The notes under the pieces were generated by a model. The model saw nothing but the letters and a program-made list of their open reading frames with translations. It did no database searches and was not told where the DNA came from. From Lutraria lutraria (lineage: Eukaryota; Mollusca; Bivalvia; Venerida; Mactridae), in NCBI GenBank assembly GCA_964023205.1, contig OZ026840.1:34079336-34143335 (forward strand): a stretch of DNA of 64,000 nt, given 5' to 3'. The position numbers and the translations under genes are program-made. The stretch's first letter is position 1. Every line of letters starts with the position of its first letter. Below are positions 34,573-48,080 of the stretch, piece after piece.

Positions 34573-37092
34573 AGATTTCTTGTTTCGGTGTTTATACCAT
34601 TGAAAGCTCTCTAAAAGAATAGTAAATTTATGTTTTATGTTCTGTGGAAATTAAGTACTACACGAAATTTCACGACTTGTGCGTGTTATTTATCTTAAGC
34701 AACATAATCCTGAACGTTTCGTGGAAAAAAGAGAAGGTTCATTTTTACAAATGCGATCCAAATGCACGAAAGTAGATTTCTGTACAGTATATCATTCTTT
34801 AGATTATTTTTTTTTAAATGTTAATACATTGTACTGAATGTACATTCTCTTTCTTTTAAATTAAGAATGTAGTCCAAGTTACGCCAGATCAGAACAGTAG
34901 GCGCTTTTTCATGTTATTCCTTATTCTCCTTGCACTATTGATCTGCTATAAAATTTAAATGTAGTATAATATATACAACCCACAAGATGATTTTGATCTA
35001 TACCATATTTTCTTTCCTTTGAGCTAATATTGTTTACTACTTGCATGTCTTTGTTCTTACAGTAATCTTTGTTTATGTACATCCCATACATACTAAGTTT
35101 TGTATAAATCCGTTTTTTTTTTCAATTTTGTCTGTATGTACTATTACATGGATTTTGAACAACCGTTACATTGTGTATTATGATATGAATAAACTACGAA
35201 ATCAATAATAGTTCTTAACAATGACCTTATTTTACTTTACTGGGTCCAAATTTATAAAAGTTTATGTCTATATCACTTATGGAAACTTAAAAATAGATAC
35301 AAATTGTGACCGGCCGATTTCGTTCTGTATTATCTATGAAGACCATACGACCATTTGTTAAATTGGGAAATACCCAGTTTGTGAGAAAATGTAGTTATGA
35401 ATGACCACATGATCTCATTATCAACTTTTCATGAAAGAGTTTCTCAAATTATCGAAAAAAACCGTTACCATCCGTTAAAAACAATGCATACCCCTAATGA
35501 TTATGCAAAAGTGGAATAAATCTATCAGTTAGTTACAAAACCTTATACTATTATTATTAGAATATCTGAGCGTATGCTTATTAAAATCATATCATTCGTG
35601 GTATAGTGTCTTTGTCAATATTCATACACACACGTAATTCGATACTTAATTAGCAGCACTGTTTTATATTCCAATATCATTATAGAGATGTATTCAAATG
35701 TATCAAAGAGAATTATCAAAACTAACGATGTTGTAACAACGGAATACAAATAATATGTCTTTAATGAACGTAACAGGATTGGATATTATAAGAACGTGAT
35801 ACGCTTCAAAACGAATGAGGAAACTTTGATCCGATAATTAAAAGCGTATTTATTTCTTCATAATAATGACAAAGCTATGTTCACACACTATCTATTACAC
35901 CACTGAGCGTACAAACGCATAAATAAGCGATATAATTTTCTATTTCTAAATCAATAATGGGCTTGCAAAGGTACAGTTTCTTTTATTGAGTTATAATTGT
36001 AGACTTTTTATATTCATTCAAATCTAATCTAATCAAAAGTATTACACAAAGGAAATGGCATCTACAGATACAATCGTCACATTGTACAGGTTCAAATTCT
36101 ACTCCAGTTAGGAAAAGTAAAAAAGGGAAGGGCGTTTGGACCAAAATCCTCAAAAGGGAAATATGACTCGAGGCATTATACCCTCATACTGTACTTGAAT
36201 AATCTGCTCAAATATCCTTAGAATGTTGATATTTTTAGAGATAGTATTGCCCAATCAATAATATTTCTTTGATAGTTATTCTAGATTATTTAAGTTTATT
36301 TTACGACTCATTTCAAAATTTTGCAAGCGTTCTTGCCTTGTTTGAAAAATAGAAAATATCAATATCCGAGACTTTGCACGACAGCTGACATTTCTATTAT
36401 GTTTTGATTTTATATATTTATACCTTATCTTTATGCATTTTTTCTTTAATCTTGAATGTTTAAAGGGACAACAATGATTGTGGTTGTCGTTGTTTACAAA
36501 CAAACACACGATGAATTATTTAGTATCGTACGTAACATTAAAACGGTTTACAAATAAATTCTGTCCGCATCATGTGAATGAAAAAAGTGGAAATAACGTG
36601 TATAAAAATCAAGAAAACGAGACACAAGCGATAGCAGGTTGGAAAGCTTCAGCTGTGATAATTTGTTAAGACGTATCTGATATATCTGTCAAGGAAAACA
36701 TGTCAATTCAATTAAAGCAGTAATTGTAATGGAAAAGTTGAGAAATAATGGCTATTGTTTTGTTAAAGGAAATATAGTCAATCACATTAAAAAGGAAAAC
36801 AATATAACGAAAAAGCTTTTTTGTCTAAGAAGTTCAGAGCTCACTACGAACGAAGGCAGGAAGAAAACTAATGTTGTTGGAAAAATTATACTTCTGTAAG
36901 AACCATATTGTGCCGTTAAAAATGAAATGTTACACTTGTTGACAAGTCAGTTCTCAGGTATGTGGAACATTGGAATTTTTAAGAAGTTATCATATTGGAA
37001 TGAGTGCAACATGTTCAATGAGAATACGGAATTAATTGCAGCGTGGCAGCATGTTTTTTTCTTATGCTTTTATAAGAAATACACTAACATAG

Positions 37093-37246
37093 AGGGGCCT
37101 CCGTGTTCCAGCGGTTATGCTCTTTGACTTGTTAATTTAATACAGAATTTCACATGTAAGGAAGCTGGTCAACTAGCTACTCAGATATAAGGTCCCCAAA
37201 TGACCTTGACTGTTTGTTTGACGTTAACCCTCGGGGGGGGGGGGGG
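37093..37246 (+). mobile_element. SINE copy ending in poly(G)
   Basis: The head GGGGCCTCCGTGTTCCAGCG matches the 41068 copy (GGCCTCCGTAGTCAAG); the body has AAATGACCTTGACTGTT and the tail ACGTTAACCC is followed by G14. Confidence 0.55.
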
Positions 37247-39768
37247 AAACAACTACGTAGAACCGTCACATCTGATCCCTGCTTTAATGATTCCCATTTG
37301 AGGTCAGTGATTTATGCTTTGTCAGTTACTGAAGATTGCTAGTTTTTACTTACTGCTTTTCGGCCTCTGCTTTTGTTTAACATTTTGCTTATTTTTGAAT
37401 AACAAGTTAATTTTAATTTCGATTCTTCTTTTATTTCGATACTTCTGTTAGAGTTTCCTCTCCTTTCATAAAACCAATACAATATTGATATAATCTTAAT
37501 CAAATTAGGTGCTTGTATCAATTAAGTGAACGATTTTCCATTTATCGGCCAAGCTAGCATGAGCGAGATATGATTAAATCTATAAACTGGAATATCAATG
37601 GAACAAAATTAGTACACAAAGTCGAGTTTCCCAACGTCCACCATAAATGTCGATTATAAGAAGTACCAAATAAATTCGTATTTTTTACAATACTCACCAT
37701 AAATCTACACAAATGAACTCTCGAGTATTTAAAGTAAATGTGAGATTGAATGTAATAAAGTCAGCCTGGTAACCAATCAAGTGTATTCAATGAATTTCTT
37801 CCAGTGCTATAAATTACAAGGGGGACATTGACAAATACGTTGCAGTGTGGTACAGGGCATGCACTTGTTACGTGTTATTCGTTCTGTCATAAATTGCGTC
37901 AACTTAAACCGAAGCAATCAAATTAGTAAAACAAACGATGCAAGCATATCCCGCATCAATTTCCCAAAGCACCAGAGTTGCTTTGTTGATAACAAACTTT
38001 AGAGAATTACCCAAGTCATAAATAACATTATAAAACATTATGGATAGGTAGAATTCATGAAGATTAAACGATTGTTTTTTGTTCTAACTTTGAAGATTTG
38101 CACAGAAATGTCTAAATTAAATTTTGTGAGAGTTTCGTATACGCTAAACGAATTATATTGGTAGGTACTTGACGAAAGACAATAAGCAATGCACAGAACC
38201 GAAAACACCGACGCTGAGCTATCTCCCTTTTTAAATGTTTTTATAAAGGGTGAGAAATTCATGTTTAGGGTTGAGCCATTGTAGATTAAAAGAAATGGTA
38301 CACAATGAGGTTGACTTGTAGATTAGTATAAGAAATATACGAGGGACAATAATTCGTGGGCGATTTTGTAATGATATTTTTTTTCAGTTTATCAAATCAT
38401 GTCTCATAAGTTTGCGGCAAGGCTGGTCCGAAGTGGTTTGATCGGTAAGAACAAAATAATATGCGGGTTGAAACGCCAATCACTCACTCGAACCGGAACC
38501 AAAGTGGAATTCTGTAGATTTTATGAAACAATATCTTCTACAGTCAACTCAATCACTTTGCATTAAACTCTATGGCGATAAAATATTCAACACCAATAAT
38601 ATGTATTTATTTACATTTTTAGGCAATCATACAATACAGTTGTCGTTAAACGCTGTATTATAGCTCCGATCAAATTCATTGGTAGAGTAAACCTTAACTT
38701 AGGGACTATCTCAAAGTCCCGACGAACCCATTATGAAGACAACTTAATTTGGGTCCAGTTTCAATATTCCTCTTTCAATGAGACCATCACAGTACAAAGA
38801 ACCCCAAAAGAGAGCTCGAGACGTTTCTGTATTTTTTTAGCAGATTGTGTTTTTTGTTGAAAGGAACTGATATAGCATGGGCTAAAACTCTAATACAGAA
38901 ATACAAACCAGCCAATATTGTAACTACTCAAACAATTCTTTAATTTGATTAATGGGAAACAAATGAATTAAGTTTAAAAGAAAATTCGTTACAGCTTCCT
39001 AGATTAACATTCATACAGTCTGGAATTTTACCGCGAAGGAATTACAATAAAAGATTAACGCTGGAGTGTCTTTCCGCTCGTTTAAATGTGCTATAAACCC
39101 TATTGTCTAGACTCGTTTAGTTTCTTCATTTGTGTGATATTGTGAGTCACACGAGAATTATCTGACAAAACATTATCGGTTCGATCAATCAAAATTCCGG
39201 TAAAGAATCCTCTAAAATCCTTTCGTTTCTCGTTCCTTCTCTATCTCTATTCCGTGGAAAACATCAATCTCTTAGTCTGCGACTCAGGGGAAGTCGCGCT
39301 CTCAAATAGTGGGTATTTTTATCAAAATAAATAACACTTTATCGTTTTTGAAATCTCGAGCAAAAAATGAACGCGACTACAGATCAATAGATTTTATAGC
39401 TCCAAAAGCATTTTATGTGTCTATCGCACTTGGAAATAAAACATAAAAGATCATTTGACAATGTTCTGTGGTTTCAGAACAATCAGGCGTATTCACTTTG
39501 AACGAATTTCAGCTGATAAAACTAATATGTTTGCCTTTGCTTTTAGCGGGTTTAATGTCGTACGTGTCACAAATATTTCATTCCTGGTTAATAGACAGTC
39601 TCTTTAACAAATGAACTCCGGTAAATTACCCCATTCTGTAAGCATCTGTCCATGTTCTCAAACGATGCGAAAAATCATAGTAGAGAAACAAATGATATCC
39701 GATGTTGTATTTTAACTTATATGCACGAAGTAAATTTAAAAAAATAAACTGAAAGGCACCATAATTTA

Positions 39769-40208
39769 TAGGGCTGTGGATCGTTGGGTAAGTGGCGATC
39801 CATTCAACACTTACGATCCACAAATCGAATCACGAATCTTTTGTTATCAAGTAACCTATCTAAAACTTCAAAATTGCAGTCCTGAAGACAGCTAAAACAT
39901 TTTTACGAATAATGAAATAAATAAATATAAATTGCTCTATGGCTTAAATTAAAAGTACCCCCATTCAGTTAATTGATTTACCAGCATCATTCTTTTAAGA
40001 ACCGATTGGACATCTTGGCAAACAAAGTAGTCCGTGAAGACACATGATTTATTCAGAGAAAAGGAATGTTTAAGAACAAAGAATACACTTTTAATATGTT
40101 AAAAAACAAGATCGCGAACCACGAATCTTAGTAATGACGATTATTCATAGTCGATTTTTCAATTTGATTCGTGAATACCCGAGTATTCGGATACTCGCTA
40201 CAGCCCTA
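39769..40208. mobile_element. hAT-like MITE
   Basis: Ends are TAGGGCTGT and ACAGCCCTA, with subterminal ATTCGTGAATACCCGAG-type repeats. Flanks TAATTTAT and AAATTAAT agree at 6 of 8 positions, a plausible 8-bp hAT target duplication. No transposase. Confidence 0.6.
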
Positions 40209-40261
40209 AATTAATTTAGATTTTTAAGATTGCGTATTATCTGGAAGTGTTAATGTTATGT

Positions 40262-40499
40262 TTGTATTGTTTTAACGCCGGATCTCAACGGTATTTTAGT
40301 TCTATACAGCGGCCGCGTCACCTAAATAGTGTGAATGTACTCTATTCTAACTAGTACTAACTTACCCTTCCACAAGGGGCCGGTCACTTCTCCATATACT
40401 GAGAAAAGTCGACGTTTTTGTCAAATATTCGCGACCGGTATTCGAACCGGATCATGTTACACTTCCTGCGACCAACCAACTGGACCACACCTGGGCCTT
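40262..40499 (-). mobile_element. Full-length SINE, minus strand
   Basis: The minus strand has the A-box region TGGTCCAGTTGGTTGG and B-box GGTTCGAATACC (plus coordinates 40437-40448), a body with ATGGAGAAGTGACCGG, and the tail GGCGTTAAAACAATACAAAC. Confidence 0.7.
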
Positions 40500-41067
40500 A
40501 ATATGAATGTTTAAGGTATTGTATCATTTGCATCGTTACATTGGGGTATTTCTGTGCTCCGATATCACATTTCCCGCTTACAAATCGTTTCACTTTTTGA
40601 ATTAAAAGTAAAACGCGATATATTTTAGCAAGAAATAAAATTAAATAACTATAATGACTTGTTAACGTACAGAAAAAATATATATAAGAACCACTTACTG
40701 GCCCAAATAAATCGCCCGAAATATTGAGATGGACATTTTGTAAACTGGTCCGAGAGGTGGTCGAGTAACGAGGTAGTCTTATTACAATATGCATTTAAGA
40801 ACAGAACAGAACAGAACTTTTTTATAGAGACTTGTACAATGTACATCGTCGAAACAAAACAAATATACAATACAAAAAACCACATGTCATGTGATAGGTT
40901 GAAAAGGCACATGAATGAGAAATCATATTTAACAATATATACTAGTAATCTATTTTAGAAAATATATATATGTACGTAAGTTGTGCTAAGAGGGTGAACA
41001 TATAATCAATTAAGAGTATATAACATGGAAGTTCTAAGAGATAAAGCTTGTTTTATAAATTTAAGAA

Positions 41068-41295
41068 GAGGCCTCCGTAGTCAAGTGCACCAGGTTATTG
41101 TCTCCAAGGATGAACTTGTTGTGAGATTCAAACCCACAATTCGCGTGTGAGAATGCTGTTCAGCTAGCTGTCGGAAGACCGGTGGCTCTACTATGGTTTA
41201 TGCCTTGGGTCTTCCTTCACCGTAAAAGCTACGAAGTCGTCAAATGACACTGGCTGTTGTTTCAACTTTAAACCCACGTGAAAAAAATCTTAAAA
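41068..41295 (+). mobile_element. SINE copy
   Basis: GAGGCCTCCGTAGTCAAGTG head, GAGATTCAAACCC B-box region, TTCAGCTAGCTGTCGGAAGA body, AAATGACACTGGCTGTTG and a TAAACCCACG tail. Closest to 8920-9080. Confidence 0.65.
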
Positions 41296-41518
41296 CCGCA
41301 GTGATCTATGTATGATGCTTTAAGTTATTTTATCTAAACAAACAGGTATTTATTTAAGTTATGTCATGAAACACCATCCTGATTGCTGTGGTCTAGAGTT
41401 GGTAATATATATATCTGTACTAGTATTCAGCAACGATTTTTTCATAGTTTAGTGACTAGTACTACGGTGACATCATTCCTTCATTTTGTCAGTTCTGTAT
41501 TTTCAATTCTGAATATAT

Positions 41519-42570
41519 TGTAACATGAGGCACCTCAGTTACTTATTGACCTTATGTCAGATTTATCCAGTAATACATTGATTCATATGCAGGTACGAAA
41601 ATCGTAAGTCCGTAAGTCATCTTTATATTTTGAGTCGCGGAAATATGTGACATTTCCGTTCGTCGCTATTGTTTCATGTTTTGACGCTTATTTTAGTCAT
41701 AATTAATTTCATTCAACTTATTATTAACTGAAACTTGCTTGTACCGCATGGTTGATCGTGTATTTAAGTGAAAAACTGCATTCCGCTAATTCCGTCTCAA
41801 TGTTATGATGTCATTTCTGCACGCGCCAATGTTTAAGTCCGTTACGTATTGTGACCTTGTGTGAGATGATTAAAATATTTATCAAAGTACTGTATGGTAA
41901 TATTTTAATTGATAATGATGTTTTTCTGACTTTTTATGTTGAATGTTAATATTTCATGTTCCGTCTTAGAACTTATTTTTGGACAGCGTAGGAAGCCTGT
42001 TTGCTCATCAGACGGAATGTTCCGCCTTAATATTCATTGGTTCTGAACCATGCGGTGTTTCGATATTGTTATTTCATTGGATAAGCAATATCACCCCATT
42101 CTTTTTTTAGATTATTTCACCTTGTTTAGTATATAGCGCGGGCACATTTTAAATCAAAGGCTTTTTGGAAACGGATCTCGAGGCTAACGGAACTCAGTAA
42201 TCTTCTTTAATACGGGCTTTTGGAAAACTTGTCACCGTTTAAGAACGTTAACTTAGGAAACTTCTCGAAGGATCCATATATACACTATAATGTAAATATT
42301 GTTTATTATTTTACTATATTTGTATTGCACATACATGTACTCTTGAATTGTTTCATGAATTGTGTTAAATAAATATATTTCGTTTGAACTTTAATCTTGA
42401 ATTGCTTGTGGTATCTGCCTCCGTCCGCTGCTCTTCGGTAGCTATCCTGACAAGTACTAACGAAGGTGTAGCATATTATATTGTACATAATAATCTGTAT
42501 CTATTGACTTTAATAATCCGCACGTCTGAGGGACGGAAGTTCGCCGCTGGGGTGCGGTAGGCCCGTTACA
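41519..42570 (+). mobile_element. Solo LTR (about 1.05 kb) of an LTR retrotransposon
   Basis: Begins TGTAAC and ends GTTACA (perfect TG...CA inverted ends), flanked by ATAT on both sides. Inside are a TATA-like TAGTATATAGCGCGG (about 42128) and a downstream AATAAA near 42368 followed by GT-rich sequence, the expected U3-R-U5 order on the plus strand. No second LTR, primer site or coding region is adjacent, so recombination has left a solo LTR. The element family cannot be assigned. Confidence 0.65.
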
Positions 42571-43901
42571 ATATTATACCTGAAAGCCATCCGATTATGT
42601 GCGTATATTATACAAAGGATATACTAGTTTCATCTTGCACAAGGAATTCATGCTCTGGATATCGTTTTGTTCGAGAGGAACCATTTAAGTTTTGTGCAAG
42701 AAAGAAAGCTATTTTGATATTATGTTTATATTCAACATTTTCTATCAACAATGTAACAATTTCAATATACTTGAATAATCAATATAAAAAAACAACATCA
42801 GTACTGTAAGAATGACATGAACATCGAAATCTCCTAAATGTAAAACATAGAAATCTCTTCGACGCTGCGAGCCTCGTGCAATCCAAATTCTATGTATATG
42901 ACATATTTAGTTTATACCTATTACTTAACGCACTAATTATTTTTGAGTAATTATGTTATAAGCCTGATAATCCAGTAATCCTTTACAAGCTACTTACGCT
43001 TGATCCAATTTTATCATATTGACGCTAATACAGTGAGAGATGGTTGAATAATTAATTTCTGATCAATGTTCATCTGAGACAGGCTGGTCACTTGGTTCAT
43101 CAACTGATTGAAAAGTGTCATATATCCAAAAGAAGTAATGAGAAATAAGCGCCAAGTGCTGGTATATTTTTGCGTGAATCCCAGAGACATATGGGACTAC
43201 TCAATCACTTAAAACCATACGCGGTGGAACACCAGTATTACGACCATATTTAGGACCAAATCGATCGATCTTTATGATTGTCAAGTTAAAATATAGGGGA
43301 TGTATGAAAAACGGGTCTGAAAATAAATAGCCGTAATTAGATGATTTTTATTTTCAGATGGTCGCTAAATGGGTTTTTCATCGCACTTTAATTTACAAGA
43401 TTTGTCCTCATCATCATCTTAATTTTTTTTTTTATTTATTTAGTTTGATACTCTGGGGATAGTTCATGTCAAAATGCTATCTTTTTGAAAATTCCTATGA
43501 CCACATAATGTAAACAGAACGTTATTAGAGTTTGATAAAAGTATATGAAAAACTATAATTATGATAAATATCGATTACAATACTCCTGAACTATTTCATG
43601 TATTCATCAAACTTGGAAATAACGATTTTGTTCAGACAAAATATGTACAATACCATTGGTGCCTATAGTCATAAGGTCTGATTTCGTTCATAATGAGTTT
43701 AACATCGTTTATCAATATCATATCATTCTCAGAACAATAGTAAAATTATACATGCTTTATAAACTGACATGAAATTGCCTTTGATGTACTGTAATGATTA
43801 AATTTATGCTGTAAACAATTGTGGAATATTGCGTACGGAACGGGCCGATACATCGCATGTTTCATACTTATAAATCACGTTGATAGCAAACAATTGCAAT
43901 G

Positions 43902-44010
43902 AATCACTCAATATTTATGTAAATGAAACATGAATATTTCAATGATGGTACATTTATTGCTTATAAATCTGTCAAACACGTTTTGTATAGACTTAAATCA
44001 CAGTTCATGG
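43902..44010 (-). promoter_or_regulatory. Conserved block U3 (pair with 52949)
   Basis: 27 bp are identical to 52949-52975, including ATATTTATGTAAATGAAA. Looser similarity (AAATCTGTC, AACAC, TGTAT) follows for about 80 bp. The core resembles that of U1/U2. No intact signal exon was found within 1.5 kb downstream on the minus strand; a possible wreck lies near 42580-42665. Confidence 0.25.
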
Positions 44011-45540
44011 AGTTTTAATCGGAAGTTTCAAAACAGAAAGAGCAATAAATGAGCATTGGTATGGTGCATACAATTCCTCTAGCCGGATCATTTCATGGTT
44101 GTGAAAAGGATGTGATTAAGATAGGCGGAAGTATTCAATGTTTTCCGTGAAAGTCTAATTGATTGTACACGTCAATTATATTTCTATTTAAAGTTCAACT
44201 GGGACAAAAACATTGATTTTTAGAAACGACTTTCTAGAATTAAGCTCCTAGAAAACTTACACTAGTCTTCTACGATGGTAAATACAATACCAATCATATC
44301 ATCTAAAGCTCCGTTCAACGCACTTTCAATAAAGCATTGGCAAAAGGAGCTTGTTAATTTAAGCCATGTGTATGAATTTAATCTCTGGATATTTCGTCGA
44401 CAAAAGTATGCTAAACATTCGTCTGCAATAAATACTTTTGCCATAGCAGCAACGCAATTTCCCTCCAAAATCAACAACAAATAAACTCTCTACTATATCA
44501 CATTTTAAAGAAGTCACCAAGGAACCGGGGTCAACAAGGAATCAGGAATTTCTTCGAGTGCAACAACAATCCATTATTCATAAACACATCTTGAGATGGC
44601 CGATTTCTCTTTTATACAGAACGAACCTAATCGACGAAATTTTCTACACATCGTAGTTTGTTAACCATTCATTGGATGTCCATTACTGATCACAAGATAA
44701 ACAAATTAATTTCCATTCTTTTCTGACATTACTGCAAGGTTCTTCATATACATGTATATATTATCCGGAAAATCACCATTTACTACAGATGAGTAGATCA
44801 TTACTGAATAATAACTTCATTGTCGTGATGTTGTGGGTGTAAATCCGTTTCTAAAAGGTTTTTGCGTGGTTTGAGCGCAACAAGCATTCGATATTGATAC
44901 TGAAAAGCAAAATGTTGGATTCTGAAGATTATTCAATGCACAGTGAAATCGAACATAGCATGTACTAATTTTGTGCCTGGTCCTACTTGTTGAGTGGGTT
45001 TTGGGTCAGGGGATTTGGTGAAAGGTAGTATTTTGGGGAAGGCGTAGTTTATTTCTAGGTATTCCTTTTCTTATCTATTCACTCACTAACATTGTGTCAT
45101 TGTGGAGCAGCAGAGTAAGTTTGATAGATAGTAAGTACATTGTTCGCTGATCTGCTCCAACTTTGAGATAAACAACTCATACTACATGCTAATTAGAGTC
45201 ACGGGGACAAAAATTTAGTTTGACATAAACGAAATTTTGAGATAAGTGAATTGGAGGTAAGCGGATAAATTTCATATAGAGAAAGAGCAAAAAAATCGGG
45301 ACCCAACGAACCAGTTTGACATACCCGAAATTTTGATATAAGCGAGTTTGACATAACGAGATTCAACTGTACTTATTTGATAGTATTGAATTTAAATTCA
45401 ATTTATTATCCAAATTTCACAGTATTCAAAAGTCAGACAGAATCTATTTCAATGGACAGTTTTACTTGCTACACGGATTCATTTAATTGATAAACCAACT
45501 ATCAAATCACATTGGCAACATGAATATAAATAGGTCGAGC

Positions 45541-45660
45541 TTGAGGCCTTGGTCATGGTAAACTAAACATGTAACCTGGGGATCCAGCTTCGAGTCCTGC
45601 TCGTGGCAGGGTAAACCCTTAAATGGAAATTTTACAAAATGTGGATTTTCCTCCACATGT
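45541..45660 (+). mobile_element. SINE head leading into the 69-bp satellite
   Basis: A-box-like TGGTCATGGTAAAC, B-box GCTTCGAGTCC (45587-45597) and AAATTTTACAAAATGTGG body. The SINE body continues into the first satellite unit, so the satellite arose by amplifying an internal part of this SINE. Confidence 0.6.
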
Positions 45661-46488
45661 TGAGAGGTTTCCGGCGTCTTCTAGAAGTGTAAATTAGTGC
45701 TGGTTATAATACAGCCCAATGAATCTGGTTGAGAGGTTTCCGGCGTCTTCTAGAAGTGTAACTTAGTACTGGTTATAATACAGCCCAATGAATCTGGTTG
45801 AGAGGTTTCCGGCGTCTTCTAGAAGTGTAAATTAGTGCTGGTTATAATACAGCCCAAGGAATCTGGTTGAGAGGTTTCCGGCGTCTTCTAGAAGTGTAAC
45901 TTAGTACAGGTTATAATACAGCCCAATGAATCTGGTTGAGAGGTTTCCGGCGTCTTCTAGAAGTGTAACTTAGTACAGGTTATAATACAGCCCAATGAAT
46001 CTGGTTGAGAGGTTTCCGGCGTCTTCTAGAAGTGTAACTTAGTACTGGTTATAATACAGCCCAATGAATCTGGTTGAGAGGTTTCCGGCGTCTTCTAGAA
46101 GTGTAAATTAGTGCTGGTTATAATACAGCCCAAGGAATCTGGTTGAGAGGTTTCCGGCGTCTTCTAGAAGTGTAACTTAGTACAGGTTATAATACAGCCC
46201 AATGAATCTGGTTGAGAGGTTGTCGGCTTCTTCTAGAAGTGTAAGTTAGTGCTGGTTATAATACAGCCCACGGAATCTGGTTGAGAGGTTGTCGGCTTCT
46301 TCTAGAAGTGTAAGTTAGTGCTGGTTATAATACAGCCCAAGGAATCTGGTTGAGAGGTTGTCGGCTTCTCCTAGAAGTGTAAGTTAGTGCTGGTTATAAT
46401 ACAGCCCAAGGAATCTGGTTGAGAGGTTTCCGGCTTCTCCTAGAAGTGTAAGTTAGTGCTGGTTATAATACAGCCCAAGGAATCTGGT
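45661..46488. repeat. 69-bp satellite, 12 units
   Basis: Units begin TGAGAGGTTTCCGGCGTCTT at 45661, 45730, 45799 and so on, exactly 12 units with no indels (828 bp). Units 2-4 and 6-8 share the same ordered variants (AACTTAGTACTGG, AAATTAGTGCTGG, AACTTAGTACAGG), a higher-order duplication. Units 9-12 form a separate subfamily (GGCTTC, AAGTTAG). Noncoding. Confidence 0.97.
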
Positions 46489-48080
46489 TAGGTGAAGCTT
46501 CGTAGTAAAACACATTTAAGTAATATTGCAGAAGATAGGAAAAAAGATAATGTAATAAAATTATGCATGTGCCACATATGGATGAAACGACAATCACGTT
46601 TACATCGAATCTTTGAATATCTCTCCGTTAACATGATGGCATAAATAGAGCACTGAGAATAATATGAACGATCGAAATCTTAAGCAACAGATTCGCTGTT
46701 ATACAGTGTTGCTCAAATCTCAACATTCTTTGATAAATGATGTATTTCAATATCTTAAGTGCATCTTGCTTTACAATACTAAAGCACGTTTCCTATTATT
46801 CGCTTTTGAATTACAGTCATGGAATTGTATGACAATTGAAGTGTTTTCCAATATTAATATCAGATATAGAAAGAAAAAGATTCCATACAATAGGATAAAC
46901 GATTAGCTCTTCCTTCCGAATTACACAATCGAATATAACACCAAATTAACAATGAATACACCAGAAATCAGGAATGAACTCCACATCAATTTCAATATAA
47001 TGATGGAATACATTGTACATTGGTAACGCATGGCCACGATTCTAAATTGTGCATCACTCAGTTCAAATGACCACATTCACATGTGACAAAATAGTAGTCA
47101 ATTAGCAAGCTGACCTCATGCTGAGTAATACATCACAGAACCTTTTAGCTTTGAATTAAATATATGCAAAAATGAGGCTGATTATTTTACGTATGTGCGC
47201 GTGCATTTCTGAAATGTTCTGAGCTTAGAACACAAAATCACGATTCACTGTTTATTTAAGGCTGTGCTTTCACTTTTAGCTATCATCTCGCATTGAAAAT
47301 CCAGACACTAGGCACAAATTAATTCTAAAATCTGAAATGAATCCATTTCTTTTAAATTATGTTAATCCAATACCAGAATACACTGATCTAAGCAAATATT
47401 GATAAATGTCTTGGCAAGAATCCATACCCATCTCTACAAAACAAAGACAAAACTCAATAGGAATTTTGCGAGGGGACGCACCAGTCTTAACAACCGCTCT
47501 ATAGGAACCACAGTAGAAATGTTCACTTCATTATGGAGCTAGGGGAAATAGAGGACTTGGTGGAATAAAGGCTTCGTACCGTTATGGCAGACCACAAGCA
47601 GTCAATGCTAGCAACCATGGAAAAAGATTTTGGTAATTGATAATTAAAATTTACAGCAAATATACAAACTTTCTAGTATTCTTATAGTTTTACCAGAATT
47701 TAAAAGCCAATCTAACGAGTTTCAATTTCAACATAATGCTAAAGTGTACATGGTTTTGGAAACAACGGAACAGTTGTTACAGAAAAATAAGATTAATGAA
47801 GCTAGTTAGAATGATGGCCGAATGGCGCAGACAAAACCAGAGATAAAAGCGAACTTTAAGATAGGGAACAAAAACAACTATGGAACCCTGTGACCCTTTG
47901 TCACGGCTAACGGCATTTGAGTATGCTGTCCCCATAGTACTACCACCTAGATATGGGTCCTTATCTTTGTAAGATACATTTCCAACGTAACGAACGTCAA
48001 CAACAATAATACACATATTTCATCGTTAAAATATTATTAACGCTAAAATGCCTTGTTGACACAACTTATAACTACTCTTA

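Larger units (their letters stand above)
34573..41518. other. 5' region of gene B: no exon recognised
   Basis: AT-rich, with no domain-bearing frame. It holds the SINEs at 37093-37246, 40262-40499 and 41068-41295 and the hAT-like element at 39769-40208, described separately. Confidence 0.5.
42571..48077. other. 5' region of gene B: repeats, no convincing exon
   Basis: Contains block U3 at 43902, a SINE plus 69-bp satellite at 45541-46488, and a diverged TTTGACATAACGAGATTCAACTGTA-type repeat at 45180-45375. Both-strand open frames of about 70 codons at 44262-44484 carry no motif that I recognise. Confidence 0.45.

Noticed and set aside
42580..42665. Possible leader-exon wreck near the solo LTR (CGATATCC start, CTTTCAG|GTATAAT end)
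   Set aside because: In-frame stop in the needed phase and no start codon; the resemblance is too weak to list as a feature.
47777..48016. 79-codon minus frame with Gly/Ser/Asp-rich start
   Set aside because: No signal peptide, cysteine pattern or splice fit; next to a MITE.
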